Source of the DNA: Cognatiluteimonas sedimenti
Lineage (GTDB): Bacteria > Pseudomonadota > Gammaproteobacteria > Xanthomonadales > Xanthomonadaceae
Assembly: GCF_022808325.1 (NCBI RefSeq)
Contig: NZ_JALGCL010000003.1
Location: 206,344 to 270,343, forward strand
Length of the DNA: 64,000 bases
Direction of reading: 5' to 3'
Positions 10,701-18,979 of the stretch are shown in pieces. The number at the start of each line of letters is the position of its first letter. The first letter of the stretch is position 1. Under the pieces are notes generated by a model. It was given only the letters and a program-made list of their open reading frames with translations. It was not told the DNA's origin and did no database searches. The position numbers and the translations under genes are program-made.

Positions 10701-13522
10701 GCGCCTACGCGCAGGCCGGTTTCGGCCCGGCGGACGTGCAGCTGTTCGAGGCGCATGGCACCGGTACCGTCGCCGGCGATACCGCGGAGCTGGAAAGCAC
10801 GACTTGCCTGATCGCCGAGGCCGGCGGCAAGCCGCGCCAGGCCGCGATCGGCTCGGTCAAGACCCTGATCGGCCACACCAAGGCCGCGGCGGGCGTCAGC
10901 GGGCTGCTCAAGGCCACCATGGCCCTGCACCACCGCGTGCTGCCGCCGCACGGCAACACGGCCAACCCGAACGCGATACTGCGCCGGGACGACAGCCCGC
11001 TGTACCTGCTCGACGAGCCGCAACCGTGGCTGGCCGCGCCCGATGGCGCGCCGCGCCGCGCCGCGGTCAGCGCGTTCGGTTTCGGCGGCACCAACTTCCA
11101 CATCGCGCTGCAGGAATACGCCGGCGAGTACCGGCAGTGGCTGCGTCCGGCCGGCGCCAGCCGGCAATGGCCGGCGGAGCTGCTGCTGTGGAGCGCGCCG
11201 GACCGCGAGTCGCTGCTGGCGCGCGTCACCACGCTGCAGGCGCAGCTTGCCGATGCCCAAGACGTCGCCCTGCGTGATCTCGGCGCGAGCCTGGCCGAGC
11301 GCTGGCAGCCGGGCCGCGAAACCCTGGCCATCGTCGCGAAGGACCTCCGCGACCTCGGTGCGCAACTGGACAGCGCGGCGAAGTACCTGCGCGGCGAGTC
11401 CCAGGCGCTGCCGCCGACGGTGCGCCATGCACCCGCCGGGCAGGCGCCCGGCAAGCTGGCGCTGCTGTTCCCCGGCCAGGGGTCGCAGTACACCGGGATG
11501 CTGCGCGAACTCGCGCTGCATTTCCCGGTCTGCGCGCAGGCGCTGTCCGACGCCGACCGCGTGCTCGCAGGCGAATTCGCGCAGCGCTTCGGCGACGACG
11601 CCACGCTCAGCCGCTTCATCCTGCCGCGCGGCGCCTACGACGACGAACGCAAGGCGCAAGCGCGCCAGGCGCTGACCAGCACCGACGTGGCCCAGCCCGC
11701 GCTCGGCGCGGTCGAAGTGGCGATGCTGCGACTGCTGCGCGAGTTCGGCGTCGACGGCGACATGGCCGCCGGCCACAGCTACGGCGAGTTCGTGGCGCTG
11801 CACGCCGCCGGCGCGATCGACTTCGACGCGCTGATGGCGCTGTCCGCCGCGCGCGGTCGCTATATCGTCGACGCCGCGCGCGCCCAGGGCAGCGAGCTCG
11901 GCACCATGGCCGCGGTCCGCGGCAGCCGCGAACAAGTCGAACAGGCGATCGCCGGGATCGACGGCGTGGTCGTCGCCAACCACAACGCGCCGGCGCAGAC
12001 CGTCGTGTCCGGCTCCCACGCGGGCATGGAAGCGGCGCTGCAGGCGCTGGCCAAGGCCGGGATCGAGGCGACGATGCTGCCGGTCGCGGCGGCATTCCAT
12101 TCCAGCCTGGTGAAGCCGGCGCGCAACGCGCTGGCGGCCAGGATCGAGGCCACGCCCTGGCGCGAGACCGCGATGCCGGTGTACTCGAACGCGAGCGCAA
12201 GGCCGCATTCGTCCGATGTCGCCGCCACCCGGCGCGCCATGGCCGAGCACCTGGTGCAGCCGGTCGAATTCGTCGCCGAGATCGAGGCGATGCACGCCGA
12301 CGGCGCGCGGGTGTTCCTGGAAGTCGGGCCGAAATCGGTGCTGAGCGGCCTGGCCGCGAAGATCCTCGCCGGCAAGCCACACGTGGCGATCGCGCTGGAC
12401 AACGGCACCGGCCTGCCGGGACTGTTGACCGCCTTTGGGCAATTGCTCGCCGCCGGCATCGCGCTGGATCCGCGGCGCCTGTTCGCCGGTCGCGACTGCC
12501 GCGTCGGCGACGCATCGCAACTGCAATCGCTCAAGCCCGACACCACCCTGCCCAGGACCGCATGGCTGCTCAACGGCAGCAAGGCGCGGCGCGCAAGCGA
12601 GCCGATGCCGCAGATTGGCGTGACCCTGGAACAGGCGAGCCAGCCTGCCGCGGTGCCGGCACCGGTCCCCGCCGCTGCGTCCAGCGCGGCCAGGCCGGAG
12701 CCGGCGCCGCAGCAACCAGTCGCGGTCGCCGCCCCGCGTGCGGTTGCGCCGCAATCCATGACCCGCCCAGCCGCCGCTGGGCTTTCCAGCAACAGGCAAG
12801 GCCGCGCAATAGAGGAACGCCACATGTACGAGCGCAAACCAGCAATGACGGCCGATGCCGCCGTCATGGCGAATTACTTCGACACGATGCGCCAGTTCCT
12901 GGAAACCCAGGGACAGGTGATGGCCGCGTACATGGGCGAGGCCGCGGCCGCGCATGTGGCCGCGGCGCGTCCGGCGCGCATCGCCGCGCCGACCGCCACG
13001 ACCATGCCGGCGCAGCCGCCGCTGCGGACCCTGGCACCCGCGCCGGTCGCGGCACCGGCACCTGCGGCTCCGATCGAAGTCGCGGTCGCTGCCATGCCGG
13101 CCGCCGCGCCAGCGCCGTTGATCGAGGTGGCGGTGCCGCACGTCAATGGCGTCGACAAGCCGCTGCCTGCCGCCGCAGCGGCTGTGGCGGGCGCAGAGCT
13201 CGGCCGCGAAACGCTGGCCGACCTGCTGCTCGGGATCATCGAGGAGAAGACCGGATACCCGCGCGACATGGTCGGCCTGGATCAAGGCCTGGAAGCGGAC
13301 CTGGGCATCGATTCGATCAAGCGCATCGAAGTGGTCGGTGCGATGCTGCAGGCGTTGCCCGAGCAGATGCGCGAAGCGCTCACTGCCAGCCGCAGCAAGC
13401 TCAACACCCAGGCGACGCTCGACGGGATGCTCGACATCCTGGTGGAAGCCGCGCCGGGCGCCAATCCGGCCCCCGCCACCAGCGTGCGCGCATTGCACGC
13501 CGACGAACGCCGCCGCGCCTGA
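7727..13522 (+). CDS. Iterative type I synthase: tandem NPD/enoyl reductase-KS-AT-ACP
   Basis: A 1931-residue megasynthase of the Pfa/Hgl (PUFA or heterocyst-glycolipid) type. Order: a first nitropropane-dioxygenase-like region (about 1-310, starting LVFTPAGLCHADLAIAACRA, probably degenerate); a second PfaD-like FMN enoyl-reductase barrel (about 320-600; LVQGPMTRVSD, GRECGGHIGP); ketosynthase (about 685-1130) with C875 in DAACASS plus EAHGTG and GHTKAAAG histidines; acyltransferase (about 1240-1560) with S1351 in GHSYGE and AAFHSS; a helix ANYFDTMRQFLETQ; an Ala/Pro linker; and one ACP with S1863 in LGIDSIKR. Start chosen at 7727 (AGGAG at 7711-7715), 27 codons inside the open frame. All KS, AT and ACP catalytic residues are present. 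The chain product is unknown. Confidence 0.9.
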   Translation: MPEFTSLVFTPAGLCHADLAIAACRAGGVGIVNGELQVDSEPVRRALDALAAAVGSDYGARLDRIDAEMAAALRDHVRRGLRWLVVDAGMVPGEQALLQELRQAGVRVLAEVVTPHWPGTPLEALVDGLLLKGNEAGGFVGEDASFILLQKWRGRTPLPLYIRGGLTPHAAAACSAVGVAGGVLDSQLLMLDEARVPASLQAVLGNLSGSETVAVGDGEQGEYFRLLLRPGYDAARGFVAAGEGLGFAALRELAAGRADWSLPQQALLPIGQDVAFAAPWRTQYRHLGAILKAISAAIDSHLRMAVEHAPVAEDAPLAKALGLRYPLVQGPMTRVSDTAEFAKSVAQGGALPMVAFALLKGEPLDKLLARTKQLLGDRPWGIGLLGFAPQSLLDEQLAIAIRYKPDYAIIAGGRPDQAVHLEQAGVPTFLHVPAAKLVPMFLREGARRFIFEGRECGGHIGPLSSFVLWSSMVDQLLAELAPGKIDAGEVQVLFAGGVHDAVSSAMVQVLAAPLAARGVKVGVLMGSAYLFTREIVASGSIVPQFQREVLDCERTVNLESGPGHASRCAYTPFAGEYMKKRMELRERKVPGDEARQVLDQLILGRLRIASKGRVRDAEGALQQLSVDEQRSEGMYMLGQVATLRADVTDIEALHREVTDDAAALLSERLRQRADEAAAAQDVAGNPADIAIVGIASVLPKAADSRQYWENILSKVDAITEIPSHRWDWRLYFDADRNARDKIYSKWGGFLDDLVFDPTKYGMPPKSLESVDPMQLMSLEVAQRTLVDAGYHEKAFDRERASVIIGASGGAGDVGTQYGIRSEWPRFNGTLPEEVAKRLPEWTEDTFAGLLLNVVPGRIASRLNFGGVNFTTDAACASSLAAVYQGVSELVAGRSDFVLAGGVDTVQGPFGYLCFSKTQALSPRGRCSTFSADGDGIVISEGIAMIAMKRLADAERDGDRIYAVIKGVGGSSDGYAKGLTAPLPAGQLRAMRRAYAQAGFGPADVQLFEAHGTGTVAGDTAELESTTCLIAEAGGKPRQAAIGSVKTLIGHTKAAAGVSGLLKATMALHHRVLPPHGNTANPNAILRRDDSPLYLLDEPQPWLAAPDGAPRRAAVSAFGFGGTNFHIALQEYAGEYRQWLRPAGASRQWPAELLLWSAPDRESLLARVTTLQAQLADAQDVALRDLGASLAERWQPGRETLAIVAKDLRDLGAQLDSAAKYLRGESQALPPTVRHAPAGQAPGKLALLFPGQGSQYTGMLRELALHFPVCAQALSDADRVLAGEFAQRFGDDATLSRFILPRGAYDDERKAQARQALTSTDVAQPALGAVEVAMLRLLREFGVDGDMAAGHSYGEFVALHAAGAIDFDALMALSAARGRYIVDAARAQGSELGTMAAVRGSREQVEQAIAGIDGVVVANHNAPAQTVVSGSHAGMEAALQALAKAGIEATMLPVAAAFHSSLVKPARNALAARIEATPWRETAMPVYSNASARPHSSDVAATRRAMAEHLVQPVEFVAEIEAMHADGARVFLEVGPKSVLSGLAAKILAGKPHVAIALDNGTGLPGLLTAFGQLLAAGIALDPRRLFAGRDCRVGDASQLQSLKPDTTLPRTAWLLNGSKARRASEPMPQIGVTLEQASQPAAVPAPVPAAASSAARPEPAPQQPVAVAAPRAVAPQSMTRPAAAGLSSNRQGRAIEERHMYERKPAMTADAAVMANYFDTMRQFLETQGQVMAAYMGEAAAAHVAAARPARIAAPTATTMPAQPPLRTLAPAPVAAPAPAAPIEVAVAAMPAAAPAPLIEVAVPHVNGVDKPLPAAAAAVAGAELGRETLADLLLGIIEEKTGYPRDMVGLDQGLEADLGIDSIKRIEVVGAMLQALPEQMREALTASRSKLNTQATLDGMLDILVEAAPGANPAPATSVRALHADERRRA

Positions 13523-13577
13523 GGCGGGCGGATGTCCACGCCGAGAAGACGCACTTGAGTGCCGTACCCGACCGCCA

Positions 13578-14489
13578 ATGACAGCCCCTCTTTTCCTCCT
13601 GGCCCCGCCCAGGTCCTACACCTCGCTGGTCAACGCAATGCTGGGCCAGCACCCGCAGGCCTTCGGCCTGCCGGAGCTGTGCCTGTTCAACGTCGAGCGG
13701 CTGGTCGAGCTGTGGGTGGGGGTGGAGGGCGAGAACGCCGAGCGCGGGGCGATGGCGCGACACGGCCTGATGCGCGCGGTGGCCGAGATCTACGGCGGCG
13801 AACAGACCGCCGCGACCGTGAACATGGCGCGGGCATGGGCTTCGGTGCGCGAGGACTGGGATACCGGGCGCGTGTTCCAGGAGATCGTCGCCCGCATCCA
13901 TCCGCTGGTGGCGGTCGAGAAGAGCCCGTCCTACGCGGTCGCCGTGCCACGCATGCGCGGGTTGCTGAAGGCGTTCCCCGATGCCCGCTTCCTGCACCTG
14001 ATCCGGCATCCGATCGCGCAGGGCAAGTCGGTGATGGCGATCAATGAAGGCGCGTTCACGATGCGGATGAACGCGTTCGAGATCGGCGAGGATTTCGCCG
14101 TCCTCGAGCCACAGATCGCATGGCACGACGTCAACCAGAACATCCTCGACTTCCTCGACGAAGTGCCGCCGGCGCAGCAGATGCGCATGCGCGGCGAAGA
14201 CATCATGGCCGATCCGCGCACCCACCTTGGCGCGATCGCGCGCTGGGCGGGGCTGCGCGACGACGACGAGGCGATCGAGGAAATGATGCATCCGGAGCGC
14301 TCGCCGTTCGCGTGCTTCGGCCCGGTGACGGCGTTGTTCGGGAACGACCCCAACTTCCTCGGCGGACCGACCTTCCGCCCGCACAAGCCCAAGATCCTGC
14401 CGCTGGACGCGGAGCTGCCGTGGCGCAAGGACGGCCGGCGCCTGTATCCGCAAGTGGTGGAAATGGCAAACGAGTTCGGATATGTCTGA
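13578..14489 (+). CDS. PAPS-dependent sulfotransferase family protein
   Basis: A 303-residue stand-alone sulfotransferase (Sulfotransfer_3-like) expected to move a sulfo group from PAPS to a hydroxyl. The 5'-phosphosulfate loop is LLAPPRSYTSLVNAML (residues 7-22) and the 3'-phosphate site is FLHLIRHPIAQGKS (about 136-149). PRSYTS replaces the more usual PRSGTT, still a P-loop-like turn. It follows the first megasynthase by 55 bases and overlaps the next gene by 8 bases, so it is part of the same operon. The likely substrate is the lipid chain made here, while bound to ACP or after release; that is inference. Confidence 0.82.
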   Translation: MTAPLFLLAPPRSYTSLVNAMLGQHPQAFGLPELCLFNVERLVELWVGVEGENAERGAMARHGLMRAVAEIYGGEQTAATVNMARAWASVREDWDTGRVFQEIVARIHPLVAVEKSPSYAVAVPRMRGLLKAFPDARFLHLIRHPIAQGKSVMAINEGAFTMRMNAFEIGEDFAVLEPQIAWHDVNQNILDFLDEVPPAQQMRMRGEDIMADPRTHLGAIARWAGLRDDDEAIEEMMHPERSPFACFGPVTALFGNDPNFLGGPTFRPHKPKILPLDAELPWRKDGRRLYPQVVEMANEFGYV

Positions 14490-14937
14490 AAACGCGAAAA
14501 CGACCGCCAACGTGCATCCCGGCAACATCGCCGCGGGCGCCAAGTCCAAGCGCGAGCGCCTGTCGCCGGCGCCGCTCGACCCCCTGACCGGGCGCTCGGA
14601 TCCGTCGTTGCTCAAGCCGCACCAGGCCGCGCTGCGGCAGGCGGTCGTGGATACGTTCAACGCCAAGAAGGCGCGCTCGTTCCTGCAGAAGCAGGTCCAC
14701 CACATCAGCACCAACCGCGAGCTGGCCGAAGGCATCAAGTTCCTGTTCGACGAGCACGGCCGCCCGCCGGCCAACGTGCCGCTGGAGGACATCATCGACG
14801 AGCGACGGATGGTCGAATACCACCTGATGTGGGTCGAGGGTGTCCTCAGCGAACTGCGCCACCGGCTGATCAAGATCAGGGAAGTCGAGGACTACGCCCT
14901 GGAAATGCTGTCGCGCGCCGGCCACCAAGATGACTGA
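14482..14937 (+). CDS. Conserved-looking protein of unknown function in the synthase operon
   Basis: A 151-residue soluble protein with no signal, membrane segment or domain I recognise. A disordered, charged start (MSENAKTTANVHPGN) is followed by a mostly helical region: LKPHQAALRQAVVDTFNAKK, LQKQVHHISTNRELAEGIKF and EYHLMWVEGVLSELRHRLIK. Two conserved-looking His (VHHIS) are present but no catalytic signature. It overlaps the sulfotransferase gene by 8 bases and the outer-membrane factor gene by 8 bases, so it is translationally coupled to both. It may be an adaptor or accessory protein between synthase and export; this is only positional inference. Confidence 0.75.
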   Translation: MSENAKTTANVHPGNIAAGAKSKRERLSPAPLDPLTGRSDPSLLKPHQAALRQAVVDTFNAKKARSFLQKQVHHISTNRELAEGIKFLFDEHGRPPANVPLEDIIDERRMVEYHLMWVEGVLSELRHRLIKIREVEDYALEMLSRAGHQDD

Positions 14938-16501
14938 GGACCGCATGCCCCAAGGATCGACAACCCGCGCCGGCAACGCCCGCGCCCTGCCTGCCGCGTT
15001 GCGGCGGCGCGGCAGCCTGGCCCTGGCGTGCGCGGTGGTGCTGGCGCTCGCCGGCTGCACCACGCTCGGCCCGGACTACCAGCGCCCGGACGTGCCGCTG
15101 CCGCAAGCCTGGCGCAGCCCGCAGGCGCAAACCCGCGATGTCGTCGACACGGCCTGGTGGCAGGCGTTCGGCGATCCCTCGCTGGACCACCTGGTCGCGT
15201 CCGCGATCGACGCCAACAAGGACCTGATGCTGGCGACGCTGCGGGTCGAGGAGTTCGACGCGAAGCTGCAGATCAGCCGCGCCGATGGCCGGCCGCAGGC
15301 CGGCTACTCGGCGTCGGCGCAGCACCAGCGCTACAGCGAGCAGCGGCCGGTGCTGCTGCCGCCGCGGATCGATCCGATCCAGGACGCATTCGAGGTGGGT
15401 ACCAACCTGAGCTGGGAGCTCGACCTGTGGGGCCGCGTCCGCCGCGCCAACGAAGCCGCGCGCGCCGACCTGATGGCCACCGAGGATGCCCGGCGCGCGG
15501 TGATGCTCACCGTGGTCACCAGCGTGGCCACGAGCTACATCCAGTTGCTCGCGCTGGACCACGAACTGGAACTGGCGCGACAGACCCGCAGCAACCGCGG
15601 CGACGCGCTGGCGCTGGTGCAGAAGAAATACGAAGGCGGTGCGGCGACGCGCCTGGACGTCGCCAAGGCCAGGGCCGCGATGTACGACGTGTCGGTGGCG
15701 ATCCCGGACCTCGAGCGCCAGGTCGCGGCGCTGGAAAACGCGATCTCCTTGCTGCTGGGGCGCAACCCCGGCGCGATCGCGCGCGGCAAGCTGGAGGGGC
15801 TGGTCCTGCCACCGGTACCGCAGGGCATCCCGTCGGACGTGCTGGCGCGCCGCCCGGACGTGATGGAGGCCGAGCAGAACCTGGTCTCGGCCAACGCCCG
15901 CATCGGCGTGGCCAAGGCACAGTATTTCCCGACGATCTCTTTGACCGGCCTGCTCGGCCTGGGCAGCAACGAACTCGGCAACCTGTTGCAGCATTCGGCC
16001 ACCACCGGCGCGATCGGCGCCGGCCTGCTGGGCACGATCTTCAGCGGCGGCCGCATCAAGGGCGACATCCGCCGGACCGAGGCGGTCCAGAAGCAGATGC
16101 TGGTGAAGTACCAGCAGGCTATCCAGGTCGCGCTGCGCGAAGTCGAGGATGCGCTGGTGTTCCGTGCCAAGGCCGGGGAGATCGCGACCGCGGGCGAGCA
16201 GCAGGTCGATGCGCTGCGCGATGCGCTGCAGCTGTCGAGCGCGCGCCATGAAGGCGGCCAGTCGAGCTACCTGGACGTGCTGGACGCGCAGCAGGACCTG
16301 TACGAGGCGCAGGACAAGCAGGTCGGTCGCCAGCGCGACACCTACCTGGCGCTGGTCTCGATCTACAAGGCCATGGGCGGCGGCTGGATGGTGGAACAGG
16401 ACCGCATCCGCGCCGCCGGCACCGCAGAAACCGCAGTAGCGCTGGCCCCGGCGGCCGGCGCGCAGGCAACGACAGAGACACGACCGGATTCCAGCCAATG
16501 A
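14930..16501 (+). CDS. Outer-membrane factor lipoprotein, NodT/TolC family
   Basis: A 523-residue outer-membrane channel subunit. The N-terminus has a basic stretch, then LALACAVVLALAGC with lipidated Cys at residue 43, followed by TTLGPDYQRPDVPLP, the standard NodT opening. Two repeated OEP domains follow, with RRPDVMEAEQNLVSANARIG and YLDVLDAQQDLYEAQ typical of the second. It forms a trimeric tunnel across the outer membrane and periplasm. It overlaps the gene before (8 bases) and the adaptor gene after (4 bases), so it is co-made with the HlyD fusion. An ATG at 14945 is an alternative start. Arg-rich residues before the hydrophobic core fit either start. Confidence 0.92.
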   Translation: MTEDRMPQGSTTRAGNARALPAALRRRGSLALACAVVLALAGCTTLGPDYQRPDVPLPQAWRSPQAQTRDVVDTAWWQAFGDPSLDHLVASAIDANKDLMLATLRVEEFDAKLQISRADGRPQAGYSASAQHQRYSEQRPVLLPPRIDPIQDAFEVGTNLSWELDLWGRVRRANEAARADLMATEDARRAVMLTVVTSVATSYIQLLALDHELELARQTRSNRGDALALVQKKYEGGAATRLDVAKARAAMYDVSVAIPDLERQVAALENAISLLLGRNPGAIARGKLEGLVLPPVPQGIPSDVLARRPDVMEAEQNLVSANARIGVAKAQYFPTISLTGLLGLGSNELGNLLQHSATTGAIGAGLLGTIFSGGRIKGDIRRTEAVQKQMLVKYQQAIQVALREVEDALVFRAKAGEIATAGEQQVDALRDALQLSSARHEGGQSSYLDVLDAQQDLYEAQDKQVGRQRDTYLALVSIYKAMGGGWMVEQDRIRAAGTAETAVALAPAAGAQATTETRPDSSQ

Positions 16502-18951
16502 ACGAGCCGAGCAAGAAGATCGTCCTTCCCGCCTACCTGATCCGGCGCCTGGAAGCCTTCCGCATCAGCAAGGGCAGCGAACACAGCTACGTCGTGCGCG
16601 ACAAGCTGTACGGCAAGACCTACGACTTCGATCCATGGCAGTTCTTCATCCTCGAAGTGCTGCCGGGCTGCGAATCGCTGGAGAAGCTGCAGGCGGTGTT
16701 CCGCGACCGCTTCGACCGCAACATCACCGCGCAGGAGCTCGAGGGGCTGTTCGCGTCGATCGCCGACCAGAAGCTGTTCGACGAAGCGGCCCTGCAGCAT
16801 CCGCTGCTGGAGCCTTACGCCAGGCGCACCTTCGAGGTCGTCGAAGGCAAGGCCGTGCACAAGTCCTTCAGCGCGATGGTCGGCCAGGGCGGCGGTGCAC
16901 CCGCGGCCGCGCCAGAGGCGCCCAGCCACGATGAAGCGTCGTCCGCCGACGTCGATGCGCGGCTGCCGCCGGGCGTCGAGGAAGCGGTCGGCCTGGATTC
17001 GCGCGCCGCGACCCGGATGCTCGACCTGTTCGACCCGCGGCCCCTGCTGCGGCTGTTGTCGCCGCTGGTCCGGCCGCTGCGCTACGCGGCCTACGCGTTG
17101 CCGGTGGTGCTGCTGGTGGCGGTCATCCTCGTCGCCAGGAACTGGCACCTGCTGACCAGCGACCTCGGCGAGCTGCATTCGCGGCTGAGCCTGTTCGGCC
17201 GCATCGTGTTCGTGCTGTTCACGGTCAACGTGCTGGCCACGATCAACCTGGCGTTCGTGGCGCATGCGTTCCGCGTCACCGTCGATCGCATCGGCCTGAC
17301 CCTGCTGCTCGGGTTCATCCCGCGCTTCACCACCCACATGACCGGGGTCGCGCAGCTCAACCGGCGCGAGACGATGTGGCTGCACGGCTCCAACCTGGTG
17401 CTGCGCCTGTTCCTCTTCAGCTTCGGGGTGCTGCTCTGGTACAACACCCGCGACCACCAGGGCACGCTGCCCGAGCTCGGGCTGATGTTCGTGCTGACGG
17501 TGGGCGCCAGCCTGGTGCTGGAAGCAGGCAACCCGCTGGCAAAGGGCAGCGCCTATTTCCTGCTCTCGGCCTACCTCAACGAACGGCACCTGCGCGGCAA
17601 GTCGTACAAGGCGCTGATGAACAAGCTGCGCGGCGGCGTCTACCAGTCCGCGGACAGCAACGCGCTGGCGCTGTACTCGCTGGCGACGATCACCTACCTC
17701 GTCGGCCTGATCCTGTTCCTGGGCATCGGCCTGCTGGAATGGCTCAACGGCCACCTCGACCTGGGTGGCTCGGCGTTGCTGATTGCCGGCGGTTTCGTCG
17801 GCTACCTCCTGTGGCGCAACTACGTCGGCCTGAAGAAGTTCGGCGACACCTACGAGCGCATGCAGCAGTTCGACCGTTGGCGCAAGCGCACCCTGGTCGC
17901 CGAGGACCTGTCGGAGGGCGAGGTCGCCAAGCCGCGGCCGGGCTACTGGCGGCGCGCGCTGCTGGTGTGCCCGCTGCTGCTGCTGTTCGTTCCCTATCCG
18001 TATGACGTCAGTGGTTCGTTCTCCATCTATCCGGTGCGCAGGCAGGTGTTGTCGACCGACACGCCCGGCCTGGTCGAGACGGTTTATTTCGACGGCGGCG
18101 AAAGCGTCAAGAAGGGCACCGTGATCGCGCGGCTGGCCGGCGACGAGTACTCGGGTCAGATCAAGGTGCTGGACGCGCGCATCCAGCAGCAGGCGGCGGT
18201 GGTCGCCGACCTGCAGGCCCGGCCCAAGCTCGAGGAAGTGCAGGTCGCGCAACAGGCGCTTGGCGCCGCCAGGACCAGCGCGCGCTTCAGCCGCGAGAAG
18301 GTGCCGCGGATCGAGAAGCTCTATGCCGCCGGCGCGATGTCGTTCGAGGAGCTCGATGCCGCGCGCAAGCAGCGCGACACCGATGCGATGGAGGTGGGCG
18401 AGCGGCTGGCGGACCTGAACCTGGTCAAGACCGGCCCCACCGACGAGCAGATCGCGGCCGAGCAGGCCAAGCTGGCGAGCCTGCAGCAGGAGCGCAACGT
18501 CTACGTCGACAAGCTCGAGCGGACAGTGATCCGCATGCCGTTCGACGGCAACATCCTGACCCTGCACCTCAAGGACCGCACCAACAGCTACCTCGACAAG
18601 GGACAGCCGCTGGCGACGATCGAATCCACCGGCACGGTCACCGCCGAGATCGCGGTGCCGGAATCGGACGTGCAGTACGTCGAGCCCGGCGCGACCGTGC
18701 GCGTGCGGCCGGTGGCCTTCTTCAATCGCCAGTTCGAAGGCACCGTGGCGACGCTCGACCGCAACGTCACCACCGAGTCGTTCGGCAGCACGGTCAAGGT
18801 CATCGCCACGATCGACAACCACGATGGCAGGTTGAATACCGGGATGACGGGCGTGGCGAAGATCCGCGGAGAGACCATGCCGGTGTGGAAGGCGTTCTCG
18901 CAGGCGATCATCCGCTTCGTGAAGGTGCAGGTCTGGTCATGGATCCCGTGA
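16498..18951 (+). CDS. PqqD-like/pseudo site-2 protease/HlyD adaptor fusion
   Basis: An 817-residue inner-membrane protein. Residues 1-110 resemble the PqqD-like winged helix often found before such membrane domains (YDFDPWQFFILEVLPGCESL). Residues about 195-440 are a multi-pass M50/site-2-protease-like domain; where HExxH is expected it reads FVAHAFRVT (H256), and where NPxxxxDG is expected it reads NPLAKGSAYF (N345-Y353), so the metal-binding Glu, second His and Asp are absent. After one more membrane segment (about 482-500) comes a HlyD adaptor: lipoyl half (about 515-550), coiled coil (about 555-680), second lipoyl half and beta barrel. It probably couples the inner membrane to the adjacent OMF without any visible ATPase or RND pump. 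Confidence 0.85.
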   Translation: MNEPSKKIVLPAYLIRRLEAFRISKGSEHSYVVRDKLYGKTYDFDPWQFFILEVLPGCESLEKLQAVFRDRFDRNITAQELEGLFASIADQKLFDEAALQHPLLEPYARRTFEVVEGKAVHKSFSAMVGQGGGAPAAAPEAPSHDEASSADVDARLPPGVEEAVGLDSRAATRMLDLFDPRPLLRLLSPLVRPLRYAAYALPVVLLVAVILVARNWHLLTSDLGELHSRLSLFGRIVFVLFTVNVLATINLAFVAHAFRVTVDRIGLTLLLGFIPRFTTHMTGVAQLNRRETMWLHGSNLVLRLFLFSFGVLLWYNTRDHQGTLPELGLMFVLTVGASLVLEAGNPLAKGSAYFLLSAYLNERHLRGKSYKALMNKLRGGVYQSADSNALALYSLATITYLVGLILFLGIGLLEWLNGHLDLGGSALLIAGGFVGYLLWRNYVGLKKFGDTYERMQQFDRWRKRTLVAEDLSEGEVAKPRPGYWRRALLVCPLLLLFVPYPYDVSGSFSIYPVRRQVLSTDTPGLVETVYFDGGESVKKGTVIARLAGDEYSGQIKVLDARIQQQAAVVADLQARPKLEEVQVAQQALGAARTSARFSREKVPRIEKLYAAGAMSFEELDAARKQRDTDAMEVGERLADLNLVKTGPTDEQIAAEQAKLASLQQERNVYVDKLERTVIRMPFDGNILTLHLKDRTNSYLDKGQPLATIESTGTVTAEIAVPESDVQYVEPGATVRVRPVAFFNRQFEGTVATLDRNVTTESFGSTVKVIATIDNHDGRLNTGMTGVAKIRGETMPVWKAFSQAIIRFVKVQVWSWIP

Positions 18952-18979
18952 CGGGCACGCAGGGCCAGGGCGGACAGGC

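Noticed and set aside
6830..13498. A 2222-codon open frame on the minus strand
   Set aside because: It is the shadow of the NPD-KS-AT-ACP gene; it is rich in Arg, His and Gln, has no domain, and the plus frame has full catalytic motifs.
16498..18951. Active M50 protease
   Set aside because: HExxH and the NPxxxxDG Asp are both lost; the domain can only be structural.
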